A DNA stretch of 64,000 nucleotides, from the NCBI RefSeq assembly GCF_052857255.1, contig NC_135498.1, forward strand, positions 162,379,124 to 162,443,123. Reading direction: 5' to 3'. Below are positions 1 to 9,419 of the stretch, piece by piece. Source of the stretch: Amblyomma americanum (taxonomy: Eukaryota > Arthropoda > Arachnida > Ixodida > Ixodidae). Position numbers and translations under genes: made by a program. How positions within the stretch are numbered: position 1 is the stretch's first letter; each line of letters opens with the position of its first letter. Below the pieces are notes generated by a model. It did no database searches and had not been told where the DNA came from. It worked only from the letters and a program-made list of their open reading frames with translations.

Positions 1-320
1 CTTTATCGCTTTGTTTGCGATGCAAGACACGACCAGATATATCTTGATTGATCGCATCCAGGCAGAGCTCATTTCACATTATTCCAGAATGTTCTAGTAA
101 TCTTGCACGCTTTATCTCGAAAGTTCACTATCAGCTTTACATTGAGCACGGCCGACAGCGGCGGGCTTTCTGTTCGAGACCGCTGAGCACTCTTTTTGCT
201 ACTCCACCGCCGAGTGATTCAGTCCATTGCGGACGCAAGTCAGCCCAAATAAAGAGCTTTGTTTGGACACCAACTCTGCAGCCTTTCAGCTCTCTTGACT
301 GCAGTCACCACTTTGTGACA
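1..320 (+). repeat. 5' LTR (partial) of gypsy element A, with primer-binding site just after it
   Basis: The stretch leads directly into a gypsy gag gene. It holds a polyadenylation-type AATAAA at 248-253, ends in TTTGTGACA at 320, and is followed two bases later by TGGTGGATATGCTGGG (323-338). A TGG start is typical of a primer-binding site that pairs with the CCA end of a tRNA. The left end of the LTR lies outside the window or is not recognisable, and no matching 3' LTR for element A can be seen. The LTR call rests on position and these short signals only; the primer tRNA cannot be named from sequence alone. Confidence 0.5.
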
Positions 321-527
321 TCTGGTGGATATGCTGGGAAGCCTTCTTTGTTCCGGACGCCCCCTTCAAGTCGTGAAAGCAGCCCACTGCACTTCGGGCC
401 GGAGAACGAGCCAGCAGTTAACTGAGCCAGCAGACGTCTTCAGGGACAGAAGCCTGAGTTCAGGGCCCTGCCGGACCGCACCCGACAACGAAAAGATGCT
501 GCTACGACCACCGCAACCTCGACAAAG

Positions 528-1278
528 ATGCCGACATCGATCATACTGCAACAGCCGCGGTTACCGCCAACTTTCAGTGGGTACATAAGAGAAGACCGCC
601 GAAGAATGTTTGGACCAATTTGAGCGCGTGGCATCATTCAGTAAGTTGGATGATGCGGCAAAAATTGGACACGTATTTTTCTCACTGAAGGGTTCAGCAC
701 ATACGTTGTACGAAAACCACGAGTCGTCCCTAACGACATGGGAGCTATTCAAGAGAGAAATATTGAAGGTATTCACCAGTGTCGTGAGGAAAGAAAAAGC
801 CGAACGACTCCTCGAGTCCAGGATCCAGCCTCCGAATGAGACCGTCCGCGGTTACGTCGAGGAGAAGAAGCGCCTATTTCGCCGCGCCGACGCCGAGCTG
901 ACAGAGGAAAAGAAAGTTCAGTTTTTAATGCGTGGCGTAAAAAAACAACTCTTTAGCAGCCTCGTCCGCCAGCCGCCAAAAACAGTCGAGGAATTCATGA
1001 AAGAAGCTTGCACGATTGGGAAGACCCTCGACGTACGAGCTCGGCAGTACAATCGCCCTTCGTCTGCCTGTGCAATCTGCTCGGACACGACGACGGCCAC
1101 CACCAGCGACAGCTTGCAGGAAGTTATCCGCGAAGTCGTCCGAGAGGAGCTACGCCGATTACTGCCATCCTTCCCACAGCCACAAGCAGCGACTCTGATG
1201 AATTTGGTGCGGCAAGAAGTGCAACAGGCACTTTATTTTAAATTACCTGCAGCGCGCGAAGTCTTTATTGCAGGGTAG
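528..1278 (+). pseudogene. gag: gypsy element A gag, N-terminal part (capsid region), frameshifted
   Basis: Gag would form the cytoplasmic particle of a Ty3/gypsy retrotransposon. The likely start is the ATG at 528 (MPTS...), reading into PPTFSGY. One frameshift near 590 is needed to reach the long frame from about 600 to 1278. That frame carries the typical retrotransposon gag pattern: DQFERVASF...WDD-type start, an LY(W)ENH segment, a TWELFKREI segment, and a helix-rich C-terminal part with MTEEKK-like and LMRGVK motifs. The same motifs occur in the gag of element C near 50.1-50.5 kb, so A and C belong to one family. The zinc knuckle is missing here and is found about 7 kb downstream at 8.8 kb, because a LINE, a SINE cluster and an inverted-repeat element lie between. 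Confidence 0.75.
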
Positions 1279-1599
1279 AAATACATATGGTTTGCGAGAG
1301 GCCGTTGGTATGGAAAAAAAGCCAGAACCGAGAAGAATGGCGCCACAAAAGCAAACAAGAAAAAACTTTGAAGAGCTGAACGAGCAAATTCAACAAAGGC
1401 ACCGGGCAAGCAGCTGCACATCTGAGAACAATGCCCGAAACAATGTTTTACTACGCCATTCAGCAATTTTCTGTGGAAGTAGACTCCGTTCGCTAAAATT
1501 GTGTGGAAAAAATTACTAACGAAAGACATTAGTCCAACAATTCAATTTGCTTATTTTGAGTTGTTGATCGCACCTCTCAAAAACAAAATGAGGAGGCAA

Positions 1600-2238
1600 A
1601 AAGTAAGCTTGTCTGTCTACTCGAACTGTTCCGAAATACATTCTGTAGAGCATTTCTAACCGCAAGTTTTTGCTGCGCCTGCTTAATAGTTCTCATTCCA
1701 ACGCAACCCTAAGTAACGTAACGCTAGACGTGAAGATATAATTATTGCAGAGAAATTGAGCTGCGCGATTTTGTATTGCTTCAAGCATGTCGGAAAAAAA
1801 TTTAGTATGGGGGTGCCAAACCATACAGGCGTACTTCAAAATAGATCTTACGTTAGTAAAGTATTTCTCTAATTCTGGCGGGCGCTTTTCTGAAAATACA
1901 TTTGATAATAGTTAGCATTTTGCAAGCCCTTGCTGATACATATTCAGCATGTTTTTTCACTTTAGTTTAGATCAAAAATAAACTTTCAAATATTTGTATT
2001 CGCTCACTCGCGTCAGCTGCGCAGCGTCTAAAGTATAAATAAAGATGGGTTGTGTTTACGTGTAAAGGAGTCAAACTGACACTTAGTGGGCTTAAAACCC
2101 ATGAGCCACTTGTTACACCAGCGCTGTATACAGTCCAAATTTCTCTAGAGATAATCATGTTCAAAGGAACACTTGACGCGGTGATAAATGACACAGTCAT
2201 CTGCATACAGACGTATTTTGCATGACAGATCATGAACA

Positions 2239-2305
<67 letters not shown>

Positions 2306-3260
2306 TATATCAAAGACAGCAAGGGTCCGGAAACAGATCCCTGATGGGCTCGAGAGGTGACCGCAAAATAATAATATTATGAGAAAAGATTACAACGCCT
2401 TGCTTGCGATCATGTAGATAGCACTAAATCCAGTCAATTAGCAAAGGGGGAAGGCCTAGAAAAGATAATTTATTCAAAAACAGAACATGGAGAACAGAAT
2501 GAAACGCTTTTTTAAACCCCAGAAATATGCTGTCGATCTGCGCACCAAGGTCAAATGAAACAAAAACATCATGACTGAATTCCAAGAGTTGTGTTGAACA
2601 CGAATAGCCAAATCTAAAACCATGCTCGGATTCGGTGAAAAAACTATAGTTTTCTAAATGCTTTATTACAGCGCTGTACACTCCGTGTTTCATCGTTTTA
2701 CTGCATACACCTGTGAGCGAAATCGGTCTGTAAGTGAACACTATGTTTTGGGGCACTTTTATGAATTGGGACTACATTTGCAGTTTCCCATTCTTGAGGT
2801 AAAGATGAAGAAGCTAAGGATTTTTGAAATATCAAAACCAGAAAATAGGCAATCCCGTCGGAGCAAGCCTTTAGCACGTAGGAAGGTACACCATCAGGTC
2901 TATTTGCCGAGGAAACATCTATATTGGCAAGCAATTTGAAAGCGCCTCTGTAGGTCCCAATGAGTTCGGTGATAGGCTCTAACACAATGTCATGAGTAAC
3001 CGGCAGTTCATGTTGGAATGGAGTCTTGAAATCAGACTGGAAATAAGTATTAAAATAGCAGGCCTTCTCATAGTAATCTGTAACTAATACGCTTCCATTG
3101 TTTAGGCTCGGAATGCCAGTTGATTCTCTGCCCTTTCTCTTTAAACACTTCCACATTTCTTTCGGGTTGTTCTTTAAGTTAAGACGTAGTTGTAAGAAAT
3201 ATTTTCTTTTTGCAACGTTGTTTGCTATATTTATAACCTTTTCAAGACAACGTAACATGT
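1600..3260 (-). pseudogene. LINE 1 reverse transcriptase
   Basis: This would copy the element RNA at the nicked target. The region 3258-2698 holds the stretch between endonuclease and RT (KRKYFLQLR..., NNYFQS-like FNTYFQSDF, ANRPDGVPSYVLKA, LPQEWETANVVPIHK). At 2756-2424 follow YRPISLTGVCSKTMKH and a FKKAF (normally FSKAFD) motif. HQGSVSGPLLS (usual VPQGSVLGP) sits at about 2310-2365, just before a (TA)n array that fills the place of the usual IYIND segment. The catalytic box YADDCVIY is at 2185-2208. The thumb continues near 1850-1700 with LEAIQNRAA. Frameshifts separate these pieces, so no functional protein can be made. Confidence 0.75.
2241..2310. repeat. (TA)n microsatellite inside the LINE 1 reverse transcriptase
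   Basis: About 70 bp of alternating AT with one C interruption at 2300. It sits exactly between the RT motif GSVSGPLL and the YADD box, where related elements code for an IYIND-like peptide. Confidence 0.95.
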
Positions 3261-3549
3261 CACGTACTCTAGGATTACGATGCCTCCTGTAAGGGCTTAG
3301 GAGACGATGTCTCTTATTAATCAGTCGCCTAACCTCTTGAGTAACCCAATCTTTATGTGTGCGATTTTTGCTGTCCGAATTTTGGAGGAAACCTGTTTGT
3401 TTATAAGTTGTCTCAGGGCGCAGCTGAATGTATTATACAAGTAATTAACCCTGAGAACCGATTTAACTGGCTGAATTCCTGCAGGAAATTGGCAAGCTGC
3501 TCTGAGAGTGAAGCATGATCGCCCTCATAAAAAAAGTAAACCTTTCTCG

Positions 3550-4090
3550 TTAGTCGCGAGGACACGAAAACGGCATGATTCGAGCGTGGACAGCAAAGCA
3601 GTCGTGGTCACTAATACCCGGAATAACGGAGTTATCAGATATTAGTGAAGTCCTGTTTAAAAAAAGCCAGTTTAGAACAGACAGCCTCCTTAGACCAAGC
3701 CTAGTAGGTTCAGTAAGAAACTGGTAGAGGTCATTTGCCAATAAAAAGTGGCGAAAAACTAAGGAAAGTGCTGGTCCATTACTTAGGACAGGATTATTGT
3801 TCAACCACGGAACTTCTGACATATTGAATTCGCCACCGATAACATAGTCGTTATTTATTGCAGACAGGAAGTCAGACAATAATCTATAGGATTCAGGTGA
3901 AGTGAGAGGGGGGGGGGCGATAAAAAGAGCCAACTGTTTGTAGATGCCCGTTGCTAAGACAGATATCGCACCAGACAGATTCTGCACCTTAAGCTTGAAC
4001 TTCAAGAGGAGATGACGTGAAAACCAGGTTGAAAAAATTCGGAACTAAAAATGATATCATCGCGCCATGACTCTGTGCCTATAACCGCGT
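3550..4090 (-). pseudogene. LINE 1 endonuclease (exonuclease-endonuclease-phosphatase fold)
   Basis: The clearest frame runs from 4005 to 3550. It shows GGEFNMSEVPW, the counterpart of the usual GDFN box (so the first catalytic-loop Asp reads Glu), a LxxFLTEPTR segment, LDWLF-like LNWLF, and the C-terminal SDHDCF box that corresponds to the conserved SDH of LINE endonucleases. The N-terminal part with the NARS and ET motifs is not clear. The domain would nick target DNA for target-primed reverse transcription. It lies between ORF1 (upstream on the minus strand) and the RT, as expected. Confidence 0.7.
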
Positions 4091-4139
4091 GCGGTTTAAC
4101 GGAAGAGACAAGTAGCGAATTCGTCGGTTTTGTTATTTA

Positions 4140-5022
4140 TGCTCCTAGAGTTCACGCACAAAAATGAAAGGTCACAAATATGGCGGACTGGACAGTTTTT
4201 ATGCACACCTTGCCCCACAGGCAAATTGCGCAGGTGCCTCTCTTTTTGCTATTCCATTAACTCAACAATGATGTCCAGAGCAGAATCGTATGTGAAGCAA
4301 TTCTTCCCCATAAATAGCTTACCGTGCCGCAGTTTAAAACGGCATTTCTTGGCTTTTGCCTGATGTACATGCTTAGATCACGCAAATCTGAGGGCAGAGG
4401 TGAAATCCTCCCAAATTGCAAAACATGGATCCCTACGCTTTAGCCCGCGTGATAGAATGCGCTCCTTATCCTTTAAACTGCAGAACTTTATAATGATACG
4501 GCGGTTTTTGTTCACTTGGAACTCCCCTATACGTTGAGCACGCTCTATGCATTCGAAGGAACCTGTTCACCTAGGTGGGTTTGGCAGAAGGCCACTATCT
4601 TTTGTTCTGATTCACACCAAGTTTCGTTTAAATAATTATCCAGGCCAAATATAAGCAAGTTGTTTTTTCTAGATCTGTTGTCACGTCATCAAGCGGCACC
4701 CTAAGTTTGACCAAATTGTGACACAAGACGTCAACAGAACATGCAGCGGAGTGCGCCGCATCGAATTAAATCTGTCTCGGCAAATTCATATCCCTTCCAA
4801 GGACAGACACTCTGCTTGCAATAGCTTGCAGTGACGCATTGAGTGCATTTTGTTGCTCTTTTACAGCTTCATGTTCTTGAAGGTATGCCGCCTGACTCAG
4901 TTCCAAACGTTTACCCACTCCGTCAATTTCGGCAATCTCGGCACTTTCGGCATTAGTACACGTCATGTCTACTGCAGGACAGGGCCAGGGTTACTCTCAG
5001 TACCTCCGGAAAGCATCAACAG
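4140..5022 (-). pseudogene. LINE 1 ORF1 with 2A-like N-terminus and RRM-like region
   Basis: The 5' end reads LLMLSGGTESNPGP (5022-4981), a close match to the 2A ribosome-skipping consensus DxExNPGP except that the Asp reads Thr. A short open segment from 4966 to 4766 is glutamate- and alanine-rich and likely a coiled coil (AAYLQEHEAVKEQQNAL). Further on, in another frame near 4520-4380, comes NKNRRIIIKFCSLKDKERIL, typical of the RNA-binding region of LINE ORF1 proteins, followed by HGKLF- and LDIIVELM-like pieces to about 4140. Stops and frameshifts break the gene; the frame of the 2A-like start meets a TAG three codons later. Confidence 0.6.
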
Positions 5023-5262
5023 AACGTTATGCTAGGTAGAAAAAGCAGCATTCAACTGAGCGCGGCATTCTCGCATGTGATGGAACAAATCAACGGAGCA
5101 TGACACCGCTTTTACTCACAACGATTCAAAATGCGGTAAAATTTAGCACGTTTTACATAACTGACCTGTGCGTAGAACAGGTTTGAGCGCACGGCCATAG
5201 CACTGTCGTCCCCCGGAAACTAAGTAGAGGGGTGCAGCTTAAATAGCCGACCCTCAGGCCGC

Positions 5263-5505
5263 AGCCGTACCGAAGCCCTGGCCTAGTTGGTTGGGCGCCC
5301 GTCACGGCTGCAGGAGGTGGTTGGTTCGAAACCCACCGCCGGACACCCACCGGTAAAAATGGGTAAAAGCGGCCCCCGGCCGGGCGCTCGGCTTCCTTTG
5401 GGGTGTTCGCTTGGGAGAAGCTCCGTAAACCCCGCTGCGGGCCGAGTGCTCCACCAGCTGCGAAAGGTGCCTTCGGCCACCGTGGTTAGAAGGTATCATT
5501 TATAA
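5263..5505 (+). mobile_element. tRNA-derived SINE (array unit S1)
   Basis: The head resembles a tRNA gene: a TGGCCTAGTTGG A-box-like stretch at about 5278-5289 and a GGTTCGAAACC B-box-like stretch at about 5330-5340, the two internal RNA polymerase III promoter elements. The body follows with CCGGACACCCACCGG and a GC-rich tail. A near-identical copy lies inverted at 7312-7545. There is no protein-coding meaning; long frames here arise because the element is GC-rich. Confidence 0.75.
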
Positions 5506-5507
5506 AA

Positions 5508-7266
5508 AAAGGGCCACAAATGGGCCTCTACCGCACAAGGCGGATTTAACGTTGTTGACGGCGGAACTTATCGCTGACCAATCAGAGCAACTGTGGTCAA
5601 GACCCTTTTCACAAGCATCTCACCCAGAAGAGCCGAGCACTAGGCCGGGGGAAATCTTGTACCCATTAAAAACCGGTGGGTACCCGGCGGCACTGGGGAT
5701 CGAACCCAGCACCTCCCTAATGCGGGGCGGATGCTCTACCACAAGGCCACCGCAGCCGTGGCCTCGTGGTAGAGCACCCGCCTCAGATTCGGGAGGTGGT
5801 GGGTTCGACTCCCGCTGCTGGCCGGATACCCACCGGTTTCCTCAAAATGGGTACAAGCTTTGACCTGGCCTGGTGCTTGGCTTGCTAGGGCTACAGGCTT
5901 GGCAAAGGAGCCTGCGCCTTCAAATCCCGTCCTTGTGGGCTTGGAGCATAGAGATTTGAAAAAAAGGGCCACAAATGGGCTTCTACCGCACGAGGCGGAG
6001 TTAACGTTGTTGACGGCGGAACTTATCGCTGATCCATCAGAGCAACTGAGGTCAAGTCCCTTTTTCCCAAGCATCTCACCCAGAACCGCCGAGCAGCAGG
6101 CCGGGGGAATCTTGTGCCCATTAAAAGCCGGTGGGTACCCGGCGGCACTGGGGATCGAACCCAGCACCTCCGGAATGCGAGGCGGATGCTCTACCACAAG
6201 GCCACCACTTCGGCTCAACTTATCGCTGATCCGTCAGAGCAACTGTGGCAAGACCCTTTTCTCAAGCATCTCACCCCGAAGAGCTGAGCACCAGGCCGGG
6301 GGAAATCTTGTACCCAAAAAAAACCGGTGGGTACCCAGCGGCACTGGGGATCGAACCCAGCACCTCACGAATGCGGGGCGGATGCTCTACCACAAGGCCA
6401 CCACAGCCGTGGCCTCGTGGTAGAGCACCTGCCTCGGCTTCGGGAGGTGGTGGGTTCGACTTCCGCTGCTGGCCGGGTACCCACCAGTTTCCTCAAAATG
6501 GGTACAAGCTGTGACCCGGCCTGGTGCTCGGCTTGCTAGAGTTACAGGCTTGGCAAAGGAGCCTGCGCCTTCAAATGCCGTCCTTGTGGGCTTGGAGTAG
6601 ATAGAGACTTGAAAAAAAGGGCCACAAATGGGCTTCTACCGCACGAGGCGGATTTAACGTTGTTGACGGCGGAACTTATCGCTGATCCATCAGAGCAACT
6701 GTGGTCAAGACCCTTTTCCCAAGCACCTCACCCAGAACAGCCGAGCAGCAGGCCGGGGGAAATCTTGCACCCATTAAAAACCGGTGGGCACCTGGAGGCA
6801 CTGGGGATCGATCCCAGCACCGCCAGAGTGCGAGGCGGATGCTCTACCACAAGGCCACCGCTTCGGTACGGCAGTAATGGCGTAGTTCGCTGAACGCCAT
6901 CTCGAGCTGCGGGAGGACGGGGGTTCGAATCCCTTCCGCCGGACACCCACCGGGCACCCAAGGGTACAAGCATCCCCCCGTTTGAGCCTCGGCACCTCGG
7001 GGTGGGAGCCACGCTTGGGAGAAGCTCGCTAACCACGACACCATCCCAGTGCATAAGCATATCCGGTGAAAAATTCTCTTCGTATGGTTCGAGTCTTTGG
7101 GGTTGCGATGGCCTCTCAACTTTATCTCCCAGTAGTGCATGCGCATAGCATCCGGTTATCACTCGGTGACAAAAAGGGCCACAAATGGGCTTCTACCGCA
7201 CGAGGCGGATTTAACGTTGTTGACGGCGGAACTTATCGCTGATCCATCAGAGCAACTGTGGTCAAG
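5508..7266. repeat. array of composite SINE units joined by a repeated ~95-bp linker
   Basis: A linker beginning GGGCCACAAATGGGC and ending ATCAGAGCAACTGTGG recurs in the same direction at about 5511-5607, 5958-6056, 6616-6714 and 7170-7266, plus a truncated piece at 6211-6251. After most linkers comes a tRNA-headed SINE on the minus strand (about 5608-5752, 6058-6210, 6257-6405, 6715-6866), often followed by a different tRNA-headed SINE on the plus strand (about 5756-5950 and 6409-6600). Another SINE type sits at about 6867-7040. Each head has a B-box-like GGTTCGA(A/T/C)YCC. The units look like repeated duplication of a SINE-in-SINE composite. Confidence 0.7.
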
Positions 7267-7311
7267 ACATTACACAGTTGCTCTGATGGATGTCTGTCCT
7301 TTTTTTATGAA

Positions 7312-7545
7312 TGATACCTTCTAACCACGATGGCGGAAGGCACCGTTCGCAGCTGGTGGAGCACTCGGCCCGCAGCGGGGTTTACGGAGCTTCTCCCAAG
7401 CGAACACCCCAAAGGAAGCAGAGCGCCAGGCCGGGGGCCGCTTGTACCCATTTTTACCGATGGGTGTCCGGCGGTGGGTTTCGAACCAACCACCTCCCGC
7501 AGCCGTGTCGGGCGCCAAACCAACTAGGCCACGGCTTCGGTACAC
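7312..7545 (-). mobile_element. tRNA-derived SINE, inverted copy of S1
   Basis: On the minus strand this matches 5263-5505 over its full length with only scattered differences, including the A-box-like CTAGTTGG and the B-box-like GGTTCGAAACC. The two copies frame the linker array as a large inverted repeat. Confidence 0.75.
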
Positions 7546-7790
7546 AGTTAAATCCGCCTCGTGCGGTAGAAGCCCATTTGTGGCCCTTTTTCAAATTCTC
7601 AAGGTTGGGTCGAAGACCCATTTTCCAAGCATTTCATCCTAAATAAGCCGAGCACCAGATCAGGGGAAAACTGGTACCCGTTGTATCACCGGTGGGTACC
7701 CGGCGGCACTGGGGATCGAACCCCCACACCTCCCGCGTGCGAGGCGGATGCTCAACCACTTGGCCACCGCTGCGGTACTCTTGCTAGCGG
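7546..7790 (-). mobile_element. linker fragment plus minus-strand tRNA-headed SINE
   Basis: An inverted piece of the array linker (7546-7592) is followed by a SINE whose tRNA-like head, read on the minus strand, has a GTGGTTGAGCATCCGCC-like A-box region and a GGGTTCGATCCCC-like B box at about 7711-7724. It is the same SINE type as the minus-strand members of the array, but more diverged. Confidence 0.65.
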
Positions 7791-7939
7791 TCTCTTGTTG
7801 CCAGATGAGATTAGATGCAGCAGACAGCCTTCGATTCGGATGATGAAATGCCGGGAAGCCATGAAGTGGAGACGGCGCACGTTCTCTGAATCTCGCCAAG
7901 GCAGGCGCCAGCAGAAGTGCAATGGTCGGCCGTGTAAAA

Positions 7940-8515
7940 GGTGAACTAAAGAGGAATCTGAACTCGCATTTTTACCGCGGGAACTCTATCTACACCTTCC
8001 GGGAATTTTAGAAATTTTGCATTGTTGTTCTGTGCGGCCGATTGTCCTAATTGTGACTGATTAAACGTTCCGACTCCCGCCTTTTTTTTTGATATCAACG
8101 CGGTAGGTGGGTGGAGTCAACCAACGCGTGGAGAGACTTTCAGCCAGTCCAGTGGTAGCTTTGCTTTCGCTTTTATTTAGTTTTTAAGTATCTGTGAATA
8201 AACACTTCAGTCCCAGACAATATAGCCGCAAATTAGGCCCGCGGAAATAAAATACGCGTGGACTCTTGGATTTCAGTATCACTCCGCCGATGGCTGAGCG
8301 GCAAGCAGCCACGGGACTGGCTGACGCGTTGGTTGACTCCTCCTACCTACCGCGTTGAGTTAAAAACAATGGCGGGAGCCGGGAAGTTTAATTCGATTTA
8401 CGTAGGGCAATCGGCCGCTCAGGACAATAATTCGAAGTTTCTAAGAATGCCCGGAACGTGTACATAGTGTTCCAGAGGTAAAACGTCGAGTTCGCATTCC
8501 TCTTAATCCACCTGT
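7940..8515. mobile_element. long inverted-repeat (foldback/MITE-like) element
   Basis: Two arms of roughly 210-230 bp, at about 7943-8165 and 8285-8510, are imperfect reverse complements. The left arm has AAGAGGAATCTGAACTCGC and the right arm, complemented, AAGAGGAATGCGAACTCG; both then share GCGGCCGATTG, CGGCTCCCGCC-like and AACGCGGTAGGTRGG blocks. About 120 bp of unrelated sequence separate the arms. No transposase and no clear target-site duplication are visible, so the superfamily is unknown. Confidence 0.7.
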
Positions 8516-8599
8516 CAGTCCTCGAAGGAAGCTGCCAGCAGGGACTGCACCAGAACCTGTCCGTAGAACGGGTTTTGAGCGCACGGCCATAGCGATGTC

Positions 8600-9100
8600 G
8601 TGCACCCCGGCAGCCACAGAACCCCAGACGATGAACTACGCCTCTGCAGTACGCATTCCGCATTCCCAACGCCACCCCCACGTCCTGCCCGAGATGAGCC
8701 ACTTGCTCCAGGACGTCGCCTCTCATCCCCCGCCCGCCCAGCCTACGAACGGCGCTCAAGCCCCAGGAATTTCGATTCCTGGAGGACTTCCGACAACCGT
8801 CAGTTGTGCTTCCATTGCGGTGGGGCTGGCCATATACTTCATCACTGCCCGTACCGACGTATTGGTCTTTGTGGATTTGCCGTCGACGCACCCCGACCAG
8901 GCTTCGGGCAACGTCTGCAAGAAATAGACGAGTACCTGCGTCGAGAGGAGTACTCGCTGAACAGGCTTTCGTGCTCACCATCGCCGTCAGCTTTGTGCTT
9001 TGCAACGTCTGCAAGAAATAGACGAGTACCTGCGTCGAGAGGAGTACTCGCTGAACAGGCTTTCGTGCTCACCATCGCCGTCAGCTTTGTGCTTTGAGTC
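8600..9100 (+). pseudogene. gag: gypsy element A gag, C-terminal part with zinc knuckle
   Basis: The frame contains SWRTSDNRQLCFHCGGAGHI, a CX2CX4HX4C nucleic-acid-binding knuckle encoded at 8807-8848, then PRPGFGQRLQEIDEYLRREE and a serine-rich tail. The corresponding part of element C lies at 50.93-51.23 kb, and element B has the same SWRTTDNRPICFFCG arrangement. The knuckle would bind the genomic RNA in the particle. A perfect 94-bp tandem duplication follows it. The first half of this gag is at 528-1278. Confidence 0.75.
8908..9095 (+). repeat. perfect 94-bp tandem duplication in gag
   Basis: Positions 8908-9001 and 9002-9095 are identical, each beginning GCAACGTCTGCAAG and ending CAGCTTTGTGCTTT. 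Because 94 is not a multiple of three, the duplication also shifts the frame. The lack of any difference implies a recent event compared with the decay around it. Confidence 0.95.
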
Positions 9101-9419
9101 ACCACACCACGGTTACGCAGCCGCGGTACGAGGAAGGTCTCCCAGCCCACGTAGGGGAAACTAAACACAACAATCTCTGGAGGTGAGTTTGCTCCCGAGC
9201 GAAACACCTAAAACCCTCCAACGACCATGCCACACGAAGTCGCCGCCCCCGACATGCCGACGACGCATACAATAACAACCTCGACCGTGACGCGCACCGC
9301 CTTCAAAACGACACTGCTACCGAGAAAAGCCTCAAGGACACGTCATACACACGATTCCCACACCAGACGAAGCCGTGACCCAACTCCCAGGACAACGTGC
9401 AATCCATTAGCAAGAACGT

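Larger units (their letters stand above)
1300..5235 (-). mobile_element. CR1-like non-LTR retrotransposon (LINE 1), degraded
   Basis: Read on the minus strand, the element runs from a 5' leader (5235 to about 5025), through an ORF1 with a 2A-like start (4981-5022) and an RRM-like segment, an apurinic-type endonuclease (about 4090-3550), and a reverse transcriptase (about 3260-2197, with YADD at 2197-2208) to an RT thumb/C-terminal region (to about 1600). Domain order and motifs fit the CR1/Jockey group of LINEs without RNase H. It is broken by many frameshifts and stops and by a (TA)n array inside the RT. The 3' boundary is uncertain: the sequence from 1300 to 1600 may be its 3' UTR. The element interrupts gypsy element A, so it is the younger insertion. 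Confidence 0.75.

Noticed and set aside
30..48. Host protein-coding gene at the window start
   Set aside because: The frame over 48-425 lies in the LTR/leader of gypsy element A and shows no domain.
3900..3925. Poly-G run (and poly-C near 10,997 and 17,330) as regulatory or G-quadruplex signal
   Set aside because: Simple mononucleotide runs inside dead elements, not four spaced G-tracts.
5756..5822. Possible true tRNA gene on the plus strand
   Set aside because: A and B boxes are present, but acceptor and anticodon arms do not pair properly and the sequence continues into a SINE body that is repeated nearby.
5287..7646. Many 60-190 codon frames in the SINE cluster
   Set aside because: They follow GC-rich SINE sequence on both strands and mirror each other between inverted copies; SINEs do not code for protein.
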